Of a stretch of DNA of 64,000 nt, positions 28,901-40,963 are shown piece after piece. Location: NCBI GenBank assembly GCA_951394045.1, contig OX595993.1, positions 434,001-498,000 on the forward strand. The letters are read 5' to 3'. The stretch is from Nitzschia sp. DOCU1 (lineage: Eukaryota; Bacillariophyta; Bacillariophyceae; Bacillariales; Bacillariaceae). The notes under the pieces are model-generated. The model searched no databases. It was given only the letters and a program-made list of their open reading frames with translations, and was not told where the DNA came from. A program made the translations under genes and the position numbers. Numbering within the stretch: the first letter of the stretch is position 1; every line of letters begins with the position of its first letter.

Positions 28901-31900
28901 TTATGACTCAACTCGCCTGATGTATTTCTCTTTGTGATCATCGTAGATTTGCGAACTTACGTTCTTCGTGAACCAATCACTTAGATTCTCCGCAGTCTTC
29001 ACGAAGATTATCTTGATAAATCCATCTTCAATGAATTCCGTTACGTATCTCGTTCGCAGGTCTAAGATGCTTCGCTCGTGACGTCGTTGTCACATTCTCC
29101 GCCATAAATATCGCTCCGATATTGTCAACGCGGCATATGATGGGCAATTTGACCTTTATTCCCATCGTTATCAGTAGTTGCACGATGAACTTGATTTCCT
29201 TTGCCGCTTCGGATAGTGCAACGATTTCGGCTTCGCTGCTACTTAAAGCGACGCTTCTTTGTGCCTTGGATTTCCAACTGATTGGCACGCCCAATAAGAA
29301 TATCACGAATCCCGACACACTGATTCGCGTTTCTTTGTCTCCGGCCCAATCACTATCAGAGAATGCAACGATGTCCCATTCCTGATTTGTCCCGCTGAAT
29401 TTCGGTTCAATTCTCAGTCCATAGTCTTCTGTATCCAATACAAACTTTATTGCCCTCTTCATTTCGTTAAATGCAGCGTGCGTCGGGCAATCCAGAACTT
29501 TTGAAAGCTCTCGCACCACATTTGCGATGTCTGGTCTCGAATGTTTCACAAGATACAGCAACGTGCCAACTCCACTTCGATATACTCTGTGTTCTTCTGG
29601 AGTAACGTTTGGCATCTTATCGTCTGGTCTCACTATCCCTTGTCCTGGAGTTCCCGGTGTCTTGTAGTGTGTCATCGTCCTGACGAGTTCTCCAAACTTA
29701 GCCTTCATTGATTTGATTAAATGAGGTTGACGCAACGTCGCTTTCGTTTTGTCTTCATTGAAGACAATGTTGCAACTCAAGTAGTCCGTCATATCGTTCT
29801 CGATCTTTAGCGTAAAGCCTTGTTTTTTCAATCCTGCGATCGTACTGTCAATCGCTTTCTTCGTTCCGCAACAATAGCAGTCATCCACATAAAGCGCGAT
29901 GAATATCATGCCATCGTCGTCATTTCTCGTCAGTAGGCAAGGATCTGCGTATCCTTGTTTAAATCCAATTGCTTTCAGCTTCGCACTTAGCTTTTTAAAG
30001 AACTCTCTCGCAGATTGAATGAGTCCATAAATAGTCTGATTCAGCTTACAGCACAAAGCGTTTTCGTCTCTCACATGGGCGCCATTGTTCATCAATCCTT
30101 CGGGCGCGTCCATGTATATGTCTTCGGCTAAATCGCCATGTAGAAATGCCGTCTCGACATCGATGATCACGTTGTTCAGTTTGTAGATCATCGACAACAG
30201 GATCATGATTCGGAATGTGATGTCGTTTACTACTGGAGCATAGCTCTCGGTAAAATCGACTCCTGGGATTTGGCTGTATCCGCAAGCTACCAATCTGGCG
30301 CGAAACACGCCATTTCGTTTGACCTTAAATACCCATTTCGATTTAACGCAACGCCGATCTCGCGGAATTTGCGTACGCGGGATCAAAGTCCACACATTTC
30401 GATTTTCCATATCATTTAATTCCTTGTTGATAGCATCTCTCCATTTCTTTCTCTGCTTCGGGTCCTCATGGTCCCAAGCATCTTTAAATTTCGTAGGTTC
30501 ATCGTACTCTACTTCTTCTTGCGCAAAGCAGTGGTCGATTAATAGATGCGCGGCATCCATCTCTGTCGCTGCTGCTTCGTTTTCAGTCGTCTCTTTTTCT
30601 TCTTCATTCGCACTTTCATTTTTAGACGACACTTGTGCGTTTTGAAAGTCCGTCGCATCATTTTCCCTTCCTAATCGATCAGCTGCTTTCGACTCTTCGG
30701 ATTCACCGGCGCCTGGATTGGGGTTGAAGAAAGTTTGGAGGCGTCGCAACTCGCGCTCCTGGCGTGTCATTCGGGCGGGCCGTTCCTGTTGAGTAGCTTG
30801 GTCGGGCTCCTCCCTTCCGGCTTCGGAGTCTGGGGGTTGCGATGCGTCCGTATCTCCATTCCCTTCCGGCTCCTCAGGTTCTGCTGACCTGATAAGTTCA
30901 TTTGTAATTCTCGTTTCCTCGGCGAGAGGAACAACTTCCTCATCGTCGTCATCGATAACCACAACTTTTGGTCTCGGATTCGTACCTTTGTATTCCCCAT
31001 ACATCTTGTTCAGCCATAGGATATCTCTGGACTGCAGCAGTCCATTAGTTTCCAAGTCGACAAGTCGATAGACATCATCGGCGTGGTTTTTCGTGTATCC
31101 CACAAACATAGCTGTTCGACCCCGCTTATCCATTTTACTACGCATTTTCTTATCGTGGTAGTATGAAACGACCGCCATCTCTCCAAATGTTCTTAAGTGG
31201 CGGGCGTAAATAGGGTCTTTTTCGTATAGCTGCCGATGCGATGAGACTGGCTTGTTTTCCGATACAAGGATGTTCTCGGTATCCTGGTGATAATTGGCAC
31301 ATTCAGTCCATGTGCCGATCCGAATCGGGTCATCCTTAAGTATCCCAGCATGATAGTATGATACTCTGATACGGCCATAGAGTGTGGCGAACTTTCGCTC
31401 AACGCGTCCGTTCCTCTGTGGCGTACCAGCTCCTGTGTATTCAAAAATAGCGCCGGGGAACTCATCTCGGCACTTATCTTCGAAACTTTTGTTCTCACCG
31501 CTGTTATCGCACCGTATGTATTTGACTGTGTGCTCAGTCTTCGCCTTAATTTCCTTCAGCAGGCGTATCAAAACTCCTGCCGTCTCACTTTTCTGTTTAA
31601 GGAAGAACGACCATCCGTAGTCTGTGGCGTCGTCGAGCGCCATCAACCAGTATTTAGTTTGCGAGAAACTTTCGCCTTTCACGGACGAAATATCGATGAA
31701 TAGGCGCTCGCATGGTATCGCGCTTCTTTCACTCAACAATTTTGAAACTGCGCGTTGTTTCGCTTTAGCCTCGGCGCAGTAGCCTCGGCGCAGTATACGC
31801 ATTGCGTCGGCTGTCCTGTCAGCTTCCAACCATAGAATTTAACTGTCTTTTTAATTATCTCTGTACCTACATGTCCGAGCTTAGTATGCGCTTCATCGTA

Positions 31901-34504
31901 CCCAATGTTTGCGCCAAGCTCCATGGTAGGCATCGCTAGACTCTGGCCTACTGGGACCAGTTCAACCCCGCACACAAAGCTGTTCCCACTCTTGAACACC
32001 TTGTTGAACGTGAGTCGAAAGTCGTCTTTTTCAATATATATGGAGGTCCCTTCGTTACCCAATTTGAAACCCCTTTTCAATGTAGCTGGTATAGAAATTA
32101 GATTGGCCACGAGTTCGGGCACAATCTTTACGTCCTTAAGTATGAATTCAACCGATTCTCCGTGTCGTCCCGTCATTCGAACCCGCTTATCGCCTACTCT
32201 CAGCGATTTCATTATTACGCCTGATCGGCCCGTCTTTATTTCTGAGTAGGCGGAGCGCACGTTCTCTAAACCGTCGTCACTGTTTGAGAAGTGTGAGGTC
32301 GCTGCAGTATCTGCAAGCCACACATTTTGGCGAAACGACTTACTTTTCTCGAGATCGAGTAAAGCAACGTTGTCGGCTGCCTCGGAAATGTAGTCTTCGA
32401 GAGAACCAAGCGTATGGGCCGCCCATTTGAGCCCCGCTTGAATCATCGAGTTAATTTCGCGTTGAGAGAAGCCTCGTTCGCCATGTGCTCGCAACCGCGC
32501 GTTAAGGCCCGCGGTATCACACAAAAGGTCTTTCACATCATAAATGTCGATTTTCCGAATTGCGTTTTTCACATCGCTCACCCAGCGATGTTTGTTGCTG
32601 CTAATGATGTGCTTGGAGGCTTCATAAAGAAGTCTCTCCATTGTCTCCTGCTTGGCCAGGTATCCCTTGATCGCGGTGAAACGCACGTGTTGCGCCATCT
32701 TCTTGTCTTGCTCAAGTTGTTTGTAAATTAACCAACTTTTATTCTTCTCGTCCCACCTTTTAATGGTGAACGATCCGTTCGGTTCCTTCGTCACGCGTAG
32801 CGAGTCGATAAACATCTGCTCGGCCTCCGAATGGTCAGAACTACTCACAGTAGGAGTGTGGTAGTTAGCCGTAGTCATCCCCAATGGATGTTTGTCGCGT
32901 TTCGTGATCGTCTTATCCATCTCAACGATGGTAATGGAATCGTCGTCGTTCGGGTAGACGACGATCTCCATGTTCGTGATCTTGGGATCGCCGACCTTCT
33001 TCTTCGACTTGATCTTCTCATCGACCATGTCGACGATCCTTTTAACATCTTCCGTCTTGACAGACGAGACATCATCGAGGTCGATCGAAGTTCCTTCGAC
33101 ATCTTCAATCTTAAATTTAAAACTATCTACACTCATCGGTTCAATGCTAGCGTAGGCATCGTCCCGTTCATCCATGAGTTCATCCTCTTCGTCTTGACCA
33201 AGTTTTGCACGCTTTGCGAATTCTTCAACCACACCCTCAACGATTTCGTGTTTCGTGGCGGCGATCTTACGATCGTCATCTTCGTTGAAAGTAGAAACTG
33301 AGTTGAATAATCCTTCTTCATCAGAATCGTCCAAACCGTTGTTTATCAGACCGATCCCGTCGTGCATGCCTTGGGCATAGGCGCGTAGAAGTCGCCTATC
33401 GCCCTGTTCCCTCTCGTCGACTTGCTTGGTCGGCATCCTGGCTACCGAATTCTCCTCTCCATAGAGGATGAAGTCTTCAAAGCTCGCGTTAGCTTGGTCG
33501 TTTTCGAGCATCTGCAGAGCTCTTTCCGTTCCGTTGAAAGTCATCGTATTCTGTTCGTTCTTTCGTTTTGGGCAATTTGGTTTTATGTGACCGATTTGGT
33601 TACAGTAGAAGCACCTGACTTCCTTACCGTTTGCCCTCCCGTTCTCATGCGGTTTTTCGTTTTGCTTTTTCGAGCGGCAATCCGCTCCCTTGTGCCCGTG
33701 TTTCCCGCAGTGATAACACTTGCCCTTGAACATGGCACCTGCGAATTTCTTAGGGTTGTTCCTCGTTCCAGCGGTAAACAGAACCGTGTCCTGTTGACCA
33801 TCATGGGGTCGTCGATTATCGGAATACTTACTTCCGCCATTGCGCTCGTATTTCAATTTCAGCTTTTCTTCGAGCTCGTCGATTTCCAGTGGGTCGTTCG
33901 GATCACCCACTCGGTCTTCGAGTGCTTCGATTACTGAGCTATATAACGGCGGCAGCGAGTTCAGAATCCTGTTAATTAAGCGAGTGTCCGATATTTGCTC
34001 AGCTCCAGATTCGTGTATTCGAATTCTGAGCTCTTCCATGTACGTTATATAATCCTCTGGATCTGTTCGCGGCGAACAGGTAGCCGAATAGAAAGACTCC
34101 TCCAATTTGGACTGCGTGGGAGCTGAGTGGCTCTCGAATTTTTGCTTCAGCCTCCTCCACGCGTCACTTGCATTTCCTGACTCGTATCCTGGTAGTTTAC
34201 TCCGTTTCAAGTTCTTCAGCGCCAATCTGCCGGCGCGTGTACTTCCATCCATTGAGAGCGTTAAGTCATTAAAGACCTTTCTGTTCTTCTTTCGGAGCTC
34301 AATTCGCTCCTTCTCCGCTGGCACGTTCTCGTCCAGCACCTCTCGATCTAACGGGATCTCATCCCATGGTGTCTCGAGTGCCTCCAGCATATCTTTTGCC
34401 GCCGCTCGAGCTTCGTACTGTTGCTTCCATACTTGCCAGTCCTTCTTAAGCCCTGAAAACTTAAGGACTCTGATCGATTGTTCTTGCGTCACCGTTTCTG
34501 TCAT
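28901..34504 (-). pseudogene. gag-pol: copia-2 Gag-Pol polyprotein with two frameshifts
   Basis: From ATG at 34504: a helical Gag, two CCHC knuckles (CYHCGKHGHKGADC and CFYCNQIGHIKPNC), a long acidic linker, a protease with LADTAATSHFS, and the GAG-pre-integrase motif HTKLGHVG...CVYC. A 14-bp tandem duplication at 31766-31793 then shifts the frame. The next frame carries integrase (FIDISSVKG, IRCDNSGENK, QRNGRVERKF), RT (LYVDDCYCCG) and RNase H (FSDSDWAGD, SSSEAEIVAL, VDNIGAIFM). A second shift at 29061-29069 leads to the proper C-terminus (LDLRTRYVTEFIEDG, ending KYIRRVES at 28901). Removing one 14-bp unit restores the frame exactly across the zinc-finger region. Otherwise the coding sequence is uninterrupted, so the element decayed recently. 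Confidence 0.9.
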
Positions 34505-35047
34505 GGTCGTACTTCTTCCTGTAATTATAGCTTATCGTTAGCCTCACAAATCCGCTCTCTCTCTCTTATTTCTTACCGTTCGTCGGTACTTGAATCCTTA
34601 TCCGTGTGCCTAAGTCTTGTACCGATCGGTATGTTACGAAAGGTCACACGTGGTATTTTAAAGTGCGTGTTATTTTAGTGTTCTCGTTTCTCCGGTCTAC
34701 CAAAGAGTGAGAGCTTAAGAGTCCTCGTATCGACCATCTGTCGTGAGTCGTGTCTCTGGGGACTATAGCGCTTATGCGCCATCAATCAGCATCTCATGTT
34801 CTCCCCATGTACACGTGATTTCTCTCCGTTCTTCACATTGTAGTTGTATCCGTTCTCTGTGTCAGGCCTTTTGCGCGCGAGGGGAACTCGAATGGCCTCT
34901 ATCTATCGTCCCGCCTTTTTTGACCCATTCGAGCACTGAAATGACCGACGACGGGCATCATCAAAGACCACACACTCACATAAAAGGATGATGACCAAAA
35001 ATCCCTCCAACAAGTCCGATTGGCATCCGAGTCATTGAACCACCACC
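34505..35047. other. copia-2 leader and promoter region of the MYND gene
   Basis: The 543 bp contain no ORF of note. CT-rich stretches lie near 34556. Part should be the retrotransposon leader and part the MYND promoter, but the border is not visible. Confidence 0.5.
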
Positions 35048-37115
35048 ATGCAAAAGCAAAGCAATACCAACTTGGTTGCATACGTCAAGACGACATGGGG
35101 AACCGAACCTCCCAGTAGCGTTGTTGGTAAGATCGCCAAAGGAGATCGACTGGCCACAGAGGCGCTAGCCCTGAGTCCCAATGTCCAATATCGGTCGCAG
35201 GTTGTCCAAGCGGGAGCCGTCGACAAGATTCTAGAATTTCTACTCAAGACGGACCAAATGTTTCAACAAGTTTTGCCTCCCGCTTCATCCGATAATCAAA
35301 TTCCTTGCCCTTCCATTTGGCTCAATGTGCTCAATAACTTTTGTCAAGATGGATTCTTACAACCCCAGTCGCTGGCTCGGGATGTCCAATACAAAATCAT
35401 TATCAATCTGGGACCGCTCTTTCAAGATATGAGCAATTTCGAAACGCGAGAACTCTTTGGGTCTCATGACATTTGGATCAAATCCATCATGTTCTTTTGC
35501 AACATGCTCTATAGTTTGTTGTCCAGTAATTTCGACAGGATCAGCGACTTTTTGTTGCGACAAAAAATGTTGCAAGGTTTCTTGGTACGAGTTCTATACT
35601 TGCCACTTGGAGAGCCGGAACTTGCACATCTAATCCTAGACTTTTCCGAACAACGAGATGATCGTATCCCGAAACCGGACATTGTGGGGACGGCGGCGAC
35701 GTTTTGCGCCTGTTCCATCAAAACGATTTGGACCAAGCACGGCAAGGCCAATCCGACCATCATTCAAAGTTTTGCTGCAACCCCCATTCGACCCGAACAT
35801 GAGCTGCGACTCATTACCGGGCTCTTTCCTCTTCTTCAATTGAAGACACACGGACGAGGATGGTACGAAGGCGGTCATGCGGCGACCTTGAGTTTATTTT
35901 TGATTATATTTGACAAGACCGGGCGGCTCTCTGGGCCTTTTGGAGTGGATTCGGCCTCGGAGGCTCTGGTAGGGATATGTCGGCATCACCTGGCGCAATA
36001 TGCTCCCTTGGAGAGAGATCGATTTTTTCTAGAAAATATTTTGACGGGATTGGTCGCGCTAGGCGCCAGCTTGATGACACCCCTAATCAAGGGCAAGCAA
36101 GCTCCAGTGGACTACAACGTTGCCAAGGCGATACAAGCGGGCTTACTCGATTATGTTATCGAATGTTGCGATGTCAATGACCCACGGATCTCAAATACTT
36201 TGGAGGGATCGATTCGAACTCTTTCGGCCTGTCTCATTCTAGAGGAGACACAAAAGACTCTCCAACAACTCACACCTGCGATTCGAGCCAAGATAGAGCG
36301 CATTATGGATCGTCACCCCGTATTACTGCCCCCATTGAATATTTTGAAAGAAATGCTGGACAATCCCATGATCAAGGCGCCTCCTGAGGAGGACACATGC
36401 GCATTTTGCCAAGAAAAAACCACACCCGAGACAGTTTGCAAATGTCCCTTCTGCAAGTCGATTGTATATTGCTCCAAGGATTGCCAACGTTTGAACTGGA
36501 TGATTCATCAAATGGATTGTGCAGTCAAACGAAAAGAACCAGTTGCTCAATCGCGCGATCAACTCATGGCCGACGGAAAGCAATTTTTCGCTATGCATAT
36601 CTCTAGAATATTGCTGCAAGCTGCGTAAGTTGAATTCTGTTGATTGAAATCTACTCCAGAGGCAAGTGAAACTCACTATTGAGCCCTCTCGAACACATAC
36701 TGCTATTAGTCTGAAAGGAATCTCAATTCTGGATTGCATCGTGGTGATAAACATGTGCGAATACACACCGCTGTTCATGACATACACACTGGAGCAATTC
36801 TCCTCGGCATACATTCAAGACGAGGAAGCCATTATACTGAGTGAAAAAGTAATGAAACGCAACAAAGGCAATGGCGCTTTGACTGTTTCGTTCATTGGAT
36901 TCTCGGACACGGAAGGATTTAACGGTAATCTCATGACTTTCCCGCCCGATACTGCTCCTCTCATGCCTTCGGTGGTCAAGGCGCCGAACGCCGAAAAGTG
37001 GCTCATCGCTCAGAAAGAAGTAGCAACGTCAGCACTGGGACAAGGTGGTGGCGCGCAAATGCAAAAGAACCCCAAACTCTGGCAGGGCGCACTTATGAAG
37101 ACCATGAAGCCGTAG
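35048..37115 (+). CDS. MYND zinc-finger protein
   Basis: The ATG at 35048 sits in an ACCACC context. Exon 1 (35048-36624) has a long alpha-helical region, residues 1-440, that looks ARM/HEAT-like. A MYND finger follows at residues 450-491: CAFC, CKCPFC, YCSKDC and the final HQMDC. MYND domains bind proline-containing partner peptides. Diatoms have many such proteins of unknown job. Exon 1 would end at TAA, but GTAAGT starts at 36625 and a 37-nt intron to 36661 (ending CCAGAG) joins in phase to 36662-37115. That gives 676 residues with a C-terminal domain ending QGALMKTMKP. The ordinary acceptor two bases earlier would give an immediate stop. The intron is unusually short, so exon 2 could be a separate annotation, but the phase match and the coherent sequence favour one gene. 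Confidence 0.8.
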
Positions 37116-37926
37116 TTAGATCTTGCTCCCCTGTCTGTAGTGCAAGCAAAAGGCTAGTTTGAACATTTTGGATTGAAACGGGGAAATTCCATCCAGTGAA
37201 TTTAAGGAAACGCCAGACTCGCTCCAACTTGGGCTCCATACTGGAGGGCACGGGAGAAATAGTGCGAAAATTTGACAAGGTTTGCACCGGAACAAATTTT
37301 CATTTAAGTCGAAGGACTTGTGGCGTAGTATTTCCGCAAGTCGCTTGGGACCAGGCCCAGTTAGACTTGGCAAGTATGGATTGAAAGTTGGTATCATTAA
37401 CATCATCCTGTTCACGTCACAGCAGCGATTCACCTCCGCTGCACTGCGCAGAGACCCTGCAGATGATAGGAGGGGGCGGCAACAGCATGTTTGTCTTGTG
37501 CAGCCACAAAGAGAACGACCTTTCAAGTTGGTCGTGCTACACGAAAGATTCCGAAACCTTTCGAAAGGCTACTAGCAGGATGTACTACTGATGCATAATC
37601 TAGAGTACTAGCAGAGACTCGGACGCGGGACGACGAACCAGTTCTTGCTCGAGTAGTACAGCTCTATCGTATGACTGCAAGGATCGTGTTAGTCCAATCT
37701 TGAGAAAATGTGAGTCACGGATACCTTCTGCTGACGATGGGCCTGATGTCTCGGGACGCGAACGGGTCATTCTCCTTTTGCCGACGCAAATAAACAGTCA
37801 TTCATCAGGAAATAGGATCTCCAAAACTGTGAATCTCGTGGATCGGCATCATCATCAGCAGCTGGAGGACCCACTCCTCCAAATAGTACACACACAAGTT
37901 GTCTCTACTTCGTTGAAGCAAGAAAC
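37116..37926. other. intergenic, no gene recognised
   Basis: The 811 bp lie between the MYND gene and the VOC gene, both on the plus strand. Only short overlapping ORFs occur. The last part should hold the promoter of the downstream gene. Confidence 0.6.
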
Positions 37927-38664
37927 ATGTCAGATTGGACATTGGACCACGTGGTGGTCGCCACTTCGGATTTAGATCATGACATCGACGATTTCCAAAA
38001 GAATCTTCAGACCAAACCGGTTCCGGGTGGAACTCACCCCAGTCTCGGGACACGAAACGCCCTGGTCAGCGTGATGGGTTCTAATACATATATTGAACTC
38101 CTGGGTCCTGATCCTAACAACTCGGATGGACTAGGAGCTCAGATGTTGAATTTGCACAACCCATCTTTGAAGCTGACTCCATACCACTTCGCAATTCGCA
38201 CTTCCAACCTGGAAGGGGTAAAAGCCAAGGCAAAGTCTCTGGGAATGGAACCCACTGAAATACAGGAAATGTCAAGAAAGACTCCCAATGGAAAAGTACT
38301 TAAATGGAAGTGGCTTTTTCTGCGGGGACACGGGCTCGGGGGTATAGTGCCATTTTTCGTGGACTGGTCGGGATCGTCCCACCCTACCGAAGCGATGGAT
38401 GTGAGCGCTGCCGTTGGAGCAGCCGCCTTATCTCTCAAAGTAATAGTGGCTGGACCGCAAAAGCTCACGGGCAAAATTAAAAGTCTGCTGGCAGGTGTCG
38501 AGGGGATAGACTTCGAAGAAGAAGAGACGCCTGCATTGTTCTTCCCGATTGGCATATCCGGTATGGAAGGGGGTTTGGTCACAATGCGGGGATTCCAACC
38601 GGAAGGAATTGATTTCGAGGAATCGAAGACTCGAATCTTCCACTGGACTTCACCTATTGGGTAA
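37927..38664 (+). CDS. Glyoxalase_3-like VOC-fold protein
   Basis: The 245-residue protein starts ATG-TCA-GAT-TGG at 37927. The first residues LDHVVVATSDLDHDIDDFQ form the opening beta-strand and helix of a vicinal oxygen chelate domain. The spacing to YIELLGPDP and YHFAIRTSNL fits the Glyoxalase-like (PF13468) family. Such proteins often bind a metal through His and Glu; H8 and E58 or nearby residues are candidates. Substrate is unknown. No targeting signal is visible, so it is probably cytosolic. It converges with the PDZ gene, leaving only 164 bp between stop codons. Confidence 0.75.
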   Translation: MSDWTLDHVVVATSDLDHDIDDFQKNLQTKPVPGGTHPSLGTRNALVSVMGSNTYIELLGPDPNNSDGLGAQMLNLHNPSLKLTPYHFAIRTSNLEGVKAKAKSLGMEPTEIQEMSRKTPNGKVLKWKWLFLRGHGLGGIVPFFVDWSGSSHPTEAMDVSAAVGAAALSLKVIVAGPQKLTGKIKSLLAGVEGIDFEEEETPALFFPIGISGMEGGLVTMRGFQPEGIDFEESKTRIFHWTSPIG

Positions 38665-38828
38665 ATATCGTTTTGAAGGAGGTGCCCTCGCTATTTTGTA
38701 AGGACACATTAATAACGTTGTTGTAGGGGAACTATTTGGCAGACTATTTTCTATCCTATTTCAATTGGATTGACCTCGAAAGACGTGAATCCGTTTTCGA
38801 TTTACGGTCAAAACTGTTTTGCTGTTCT

Positions 38829-40262
38829 TTATTGCCACTCTAGGTTGGTGGCAGACGCGTCCAAATTGAACTCTTGTTGCTTGAACTTGACGTCTTCCTT
38901 CCAGACCAGCATAGTAACCGTTTCCTTGGTCTTTTTGCAAGTCTTCCATGCGTGTAGCTTGTCTGGGTTTTTGCGATAGTCGACATCGTTGATTTCCAAA
39001 ACAATGTCCCCCGGCTCCAGCGAAGTGGCCATGAAAATTGAATTCTCTTCAATTTCTTTGACAACAATATACCGGTTTTTCTTGGTTTCGAACAACACAC
39101 CTACATCCTGTGAGGCAAACGCCTTGGGTGCGGCAATGACAACTTCCTTATACTGGGAGCGGGCCAAAGGGAGTCCCAGCTCCGCGACTTCATCAAGTTC
39201 TTCCTCTGAGCCATCGCCTCCAAAGCTATCAACGCTCACTGAGTCGTTACTTTCCAGATCCGAGGACATGCACGAGTTCGTCGAGTGCGAACTCCTTTCC
39301 TTCAGTTTACGTCGAAGCGTTGCCTTTTCCTTGGATGATCGTTTTGATGCAGAAGTCGACCGCCGCTTTCCCTCGCGACTCTTACTTCTCCGCCGCGGCT
39401 TAATCTTTTCTTCCTCGCCATTTTCGGTTCTGCTTTCTTTGGCTTCGGTTTCTGCACGTTCCTTCTTGGGCTTGGCAATCGGCGTAAAGCCTTCCACACC
39501 CTTTTCCACCACTACTACCACAGCGTTTTTGGCCTTGGCGATCATTCGCGCGGCAAAGTTGGCATCGGCATAGGCACGGAAATTGCAGTCATTGATGGAG
39601 AGAACACGATCGCCCTCGTTCAGTTCTGTCGTCTGAAAGACACTACCTTCCGCGATGTCACTGACAAATAATAGTTTGTTCTGCACAACGAACGAAATAC
39701 CAGCAAACTCGTCAATGGGCCCTGATGAGATCTGGTCTTCTTTGTTGGCTGAGATTGTGCAGGAAATGACCTCCTTCTTTTCCTTCGTTTTCTTCAAGTC
39801 ATCCGCAGTGGTGAATGCCAGGCTGCCGTCTTCTTTGTGCTTTGACTGCCCCGAATAGTAGGAATCACGTTGCTTGACATTGTTGTCTTGTATCTTACTT
39901 GTATCTTTTTTGGGCTTTTCCGGCACTCGAGGTGCCATGTTGGTCTTTTTGACCACAACAGTCACTTTGGATTCGGCTTTTTTGATGACGTCTACGAGCA
40001 CGTCGGGGCCTTCCCCTTTGGCAAGCCGTTTTCCATTGATACTCAGCACAATGTCACCAATCTCAATCTCGCTACCGGCAAACAACCCATTGGTAGCAAT
40101 GTTGACCACGCGGATTCGTCCATTGACTTCGGCCTCGAGGCGAATGCCAGCTTTCTGTTTGGGGTCATCTTTCCGCACGGTGACACTCATGAACTCATCC
40201 TTTCCGTGAGAGGACCGTTTACTGTGATTGGAGGCGACACTGAGGCTATCTCTGCTTGCCAT
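38829..40262 (-). CDS. three-PDZ-domain scaffold protein
   Basis: The 477 residues are intronless, with ATG at 40262. PDZ1 spans residues about 25-105 (GDIVLSINGKRL), PDZ2 about 165-255 (GDRVLSINDCNF) and PDZ3 about 385-460 (GDIVLEINDVDY). Each has the GDxxLxIN turn. Between PDZ2 and PDZ3 lies a Lys/Arg/Ser-rich basic stretch (residues 262-335), which could bind nucleic acid or membranes or be phosphorylated. No membrane segment or signal peptide is visible. The downstream neighbour at 40964 is also a multi-PDZ protein in the same orientation, so the pair probably arose by local duplication. Ligands are unknown. Confidence 0.85.
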   Translation of the reverse strand: MASRDSLSVASNHSKRSSHGKDEFMSVTVRKDDPKQKAGIRLEAEVNGRIRVVNIATNGLFAGSEIEIGDIVLSINGKRLAKGEGPDVLVDVIKKAESKVTVVVKKTNMAPRVPEKPKKDTSKIQDNNVKQRDSYYSGQSKHKEDGSLAFTTADDLKKTKEKKEVISCTISANKEDQISSGPIDEFAGISFVVQNKLLFVSDIAEGSVFQTTELNEGDRVLSINDCNFRAYADANFAARMIAKAKNAVVVVVEKGVEGFTPIAKPKKERAETEAKESRTENGEEEKIKPRRRSKSREGKRRSTSASKRSSKEKATLRRKLKERSSHSTNSCMSSDLESNDSVSVDSFGGDGSEEELDEVAELGLPLARSQYKEVVIAAPKAFASQDVGVLFETKKNRYIVVKEIEENSIFMATSLEPGDIVLEINDVDYRKNPDKLHAWKTCKKTKETVTMLVWKEDVKFKQQEFNLDASATNLEWQ

Positions 40263-40963
40263 GGTTTGTTATTCTGAATGCGATCTCGATTGACTTGGTG
40301 ATGACACCTTCGTTGCACTTATTTTGCTGCGTACTACAATATTATATTATCTGATGATAGAGATGAAAAAACGTGGGGGAAAATATCACTCGCGGCGGGA
40401 GGGCTGAACGGACGGTACCGGCCTTATCAGATAATTACACGTGCATATCAATCTACCGTGAAAATACACAATATGTACTTCCGGAGAGTGCCGAGAATTC
40501 GGCGTAATGGACTTCATAGTAACCGGAAGGGACAGACATTTCGTATTTAAAGGTTCCATTGGGCTTTATTTAAATTGTTTTTGGAATTGAGCGATCGATG
40601 CGTGTCAAAAAGCCGACATAAAAGCGAATGCCAATGGACTAAAAGGATTCCATTCCATTTGGAAGGATGGAGTCATCCCAAAGATGTGTCCGCCAACAAT
40701 GCTGTAGCATACTAAAAGGTACTTGGATCCGTAGAACGAAATTACCGGTTGCTATATCTGCTTTCTGATAATGTAGAATCTAGTGTTAGCTTCTTTATAT
40801 TTTGTGATTTGTTGCCGTCTTGCAACTCTCGTCTCTATTGTCGTAAAACTCTTGTATGATACTTAGCGGGTGGTGAGTGTATGCCAGTATCGGTTACTGG
40901 CTTTCTAGTAGATCGAGAAAACAATTCTGAAGCAGTTCCAGACGCCGCAAAGTTGGGATTGGA
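40263..40963. other. intergenic between the PDZ genes
   Basis: The 701 bp have no convincing ORF. The part next to 40262 is the promoter of the three-PDZ gene and the part next to 40964 the 3' end of the four-PDZ gene. Confidence 0.6.

Larger units (their letters stand above)
28669..34504 (-). mobile_element. Ty1/copia LTR retrotransposon (copia-2), degraded
   Basis: It encodes a full gag-protease-integrase-RT-RNase H polyprotein on the minus strand. Part of the 3' LTR (28669 to about 28839) is present and the rest falls in the gap. No sequence matching this LTR part was found to the right of 34504, so the 5' LTR is missing or too diverged to see. Two frameshifts inactivate the element. Confidence 0.85.
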
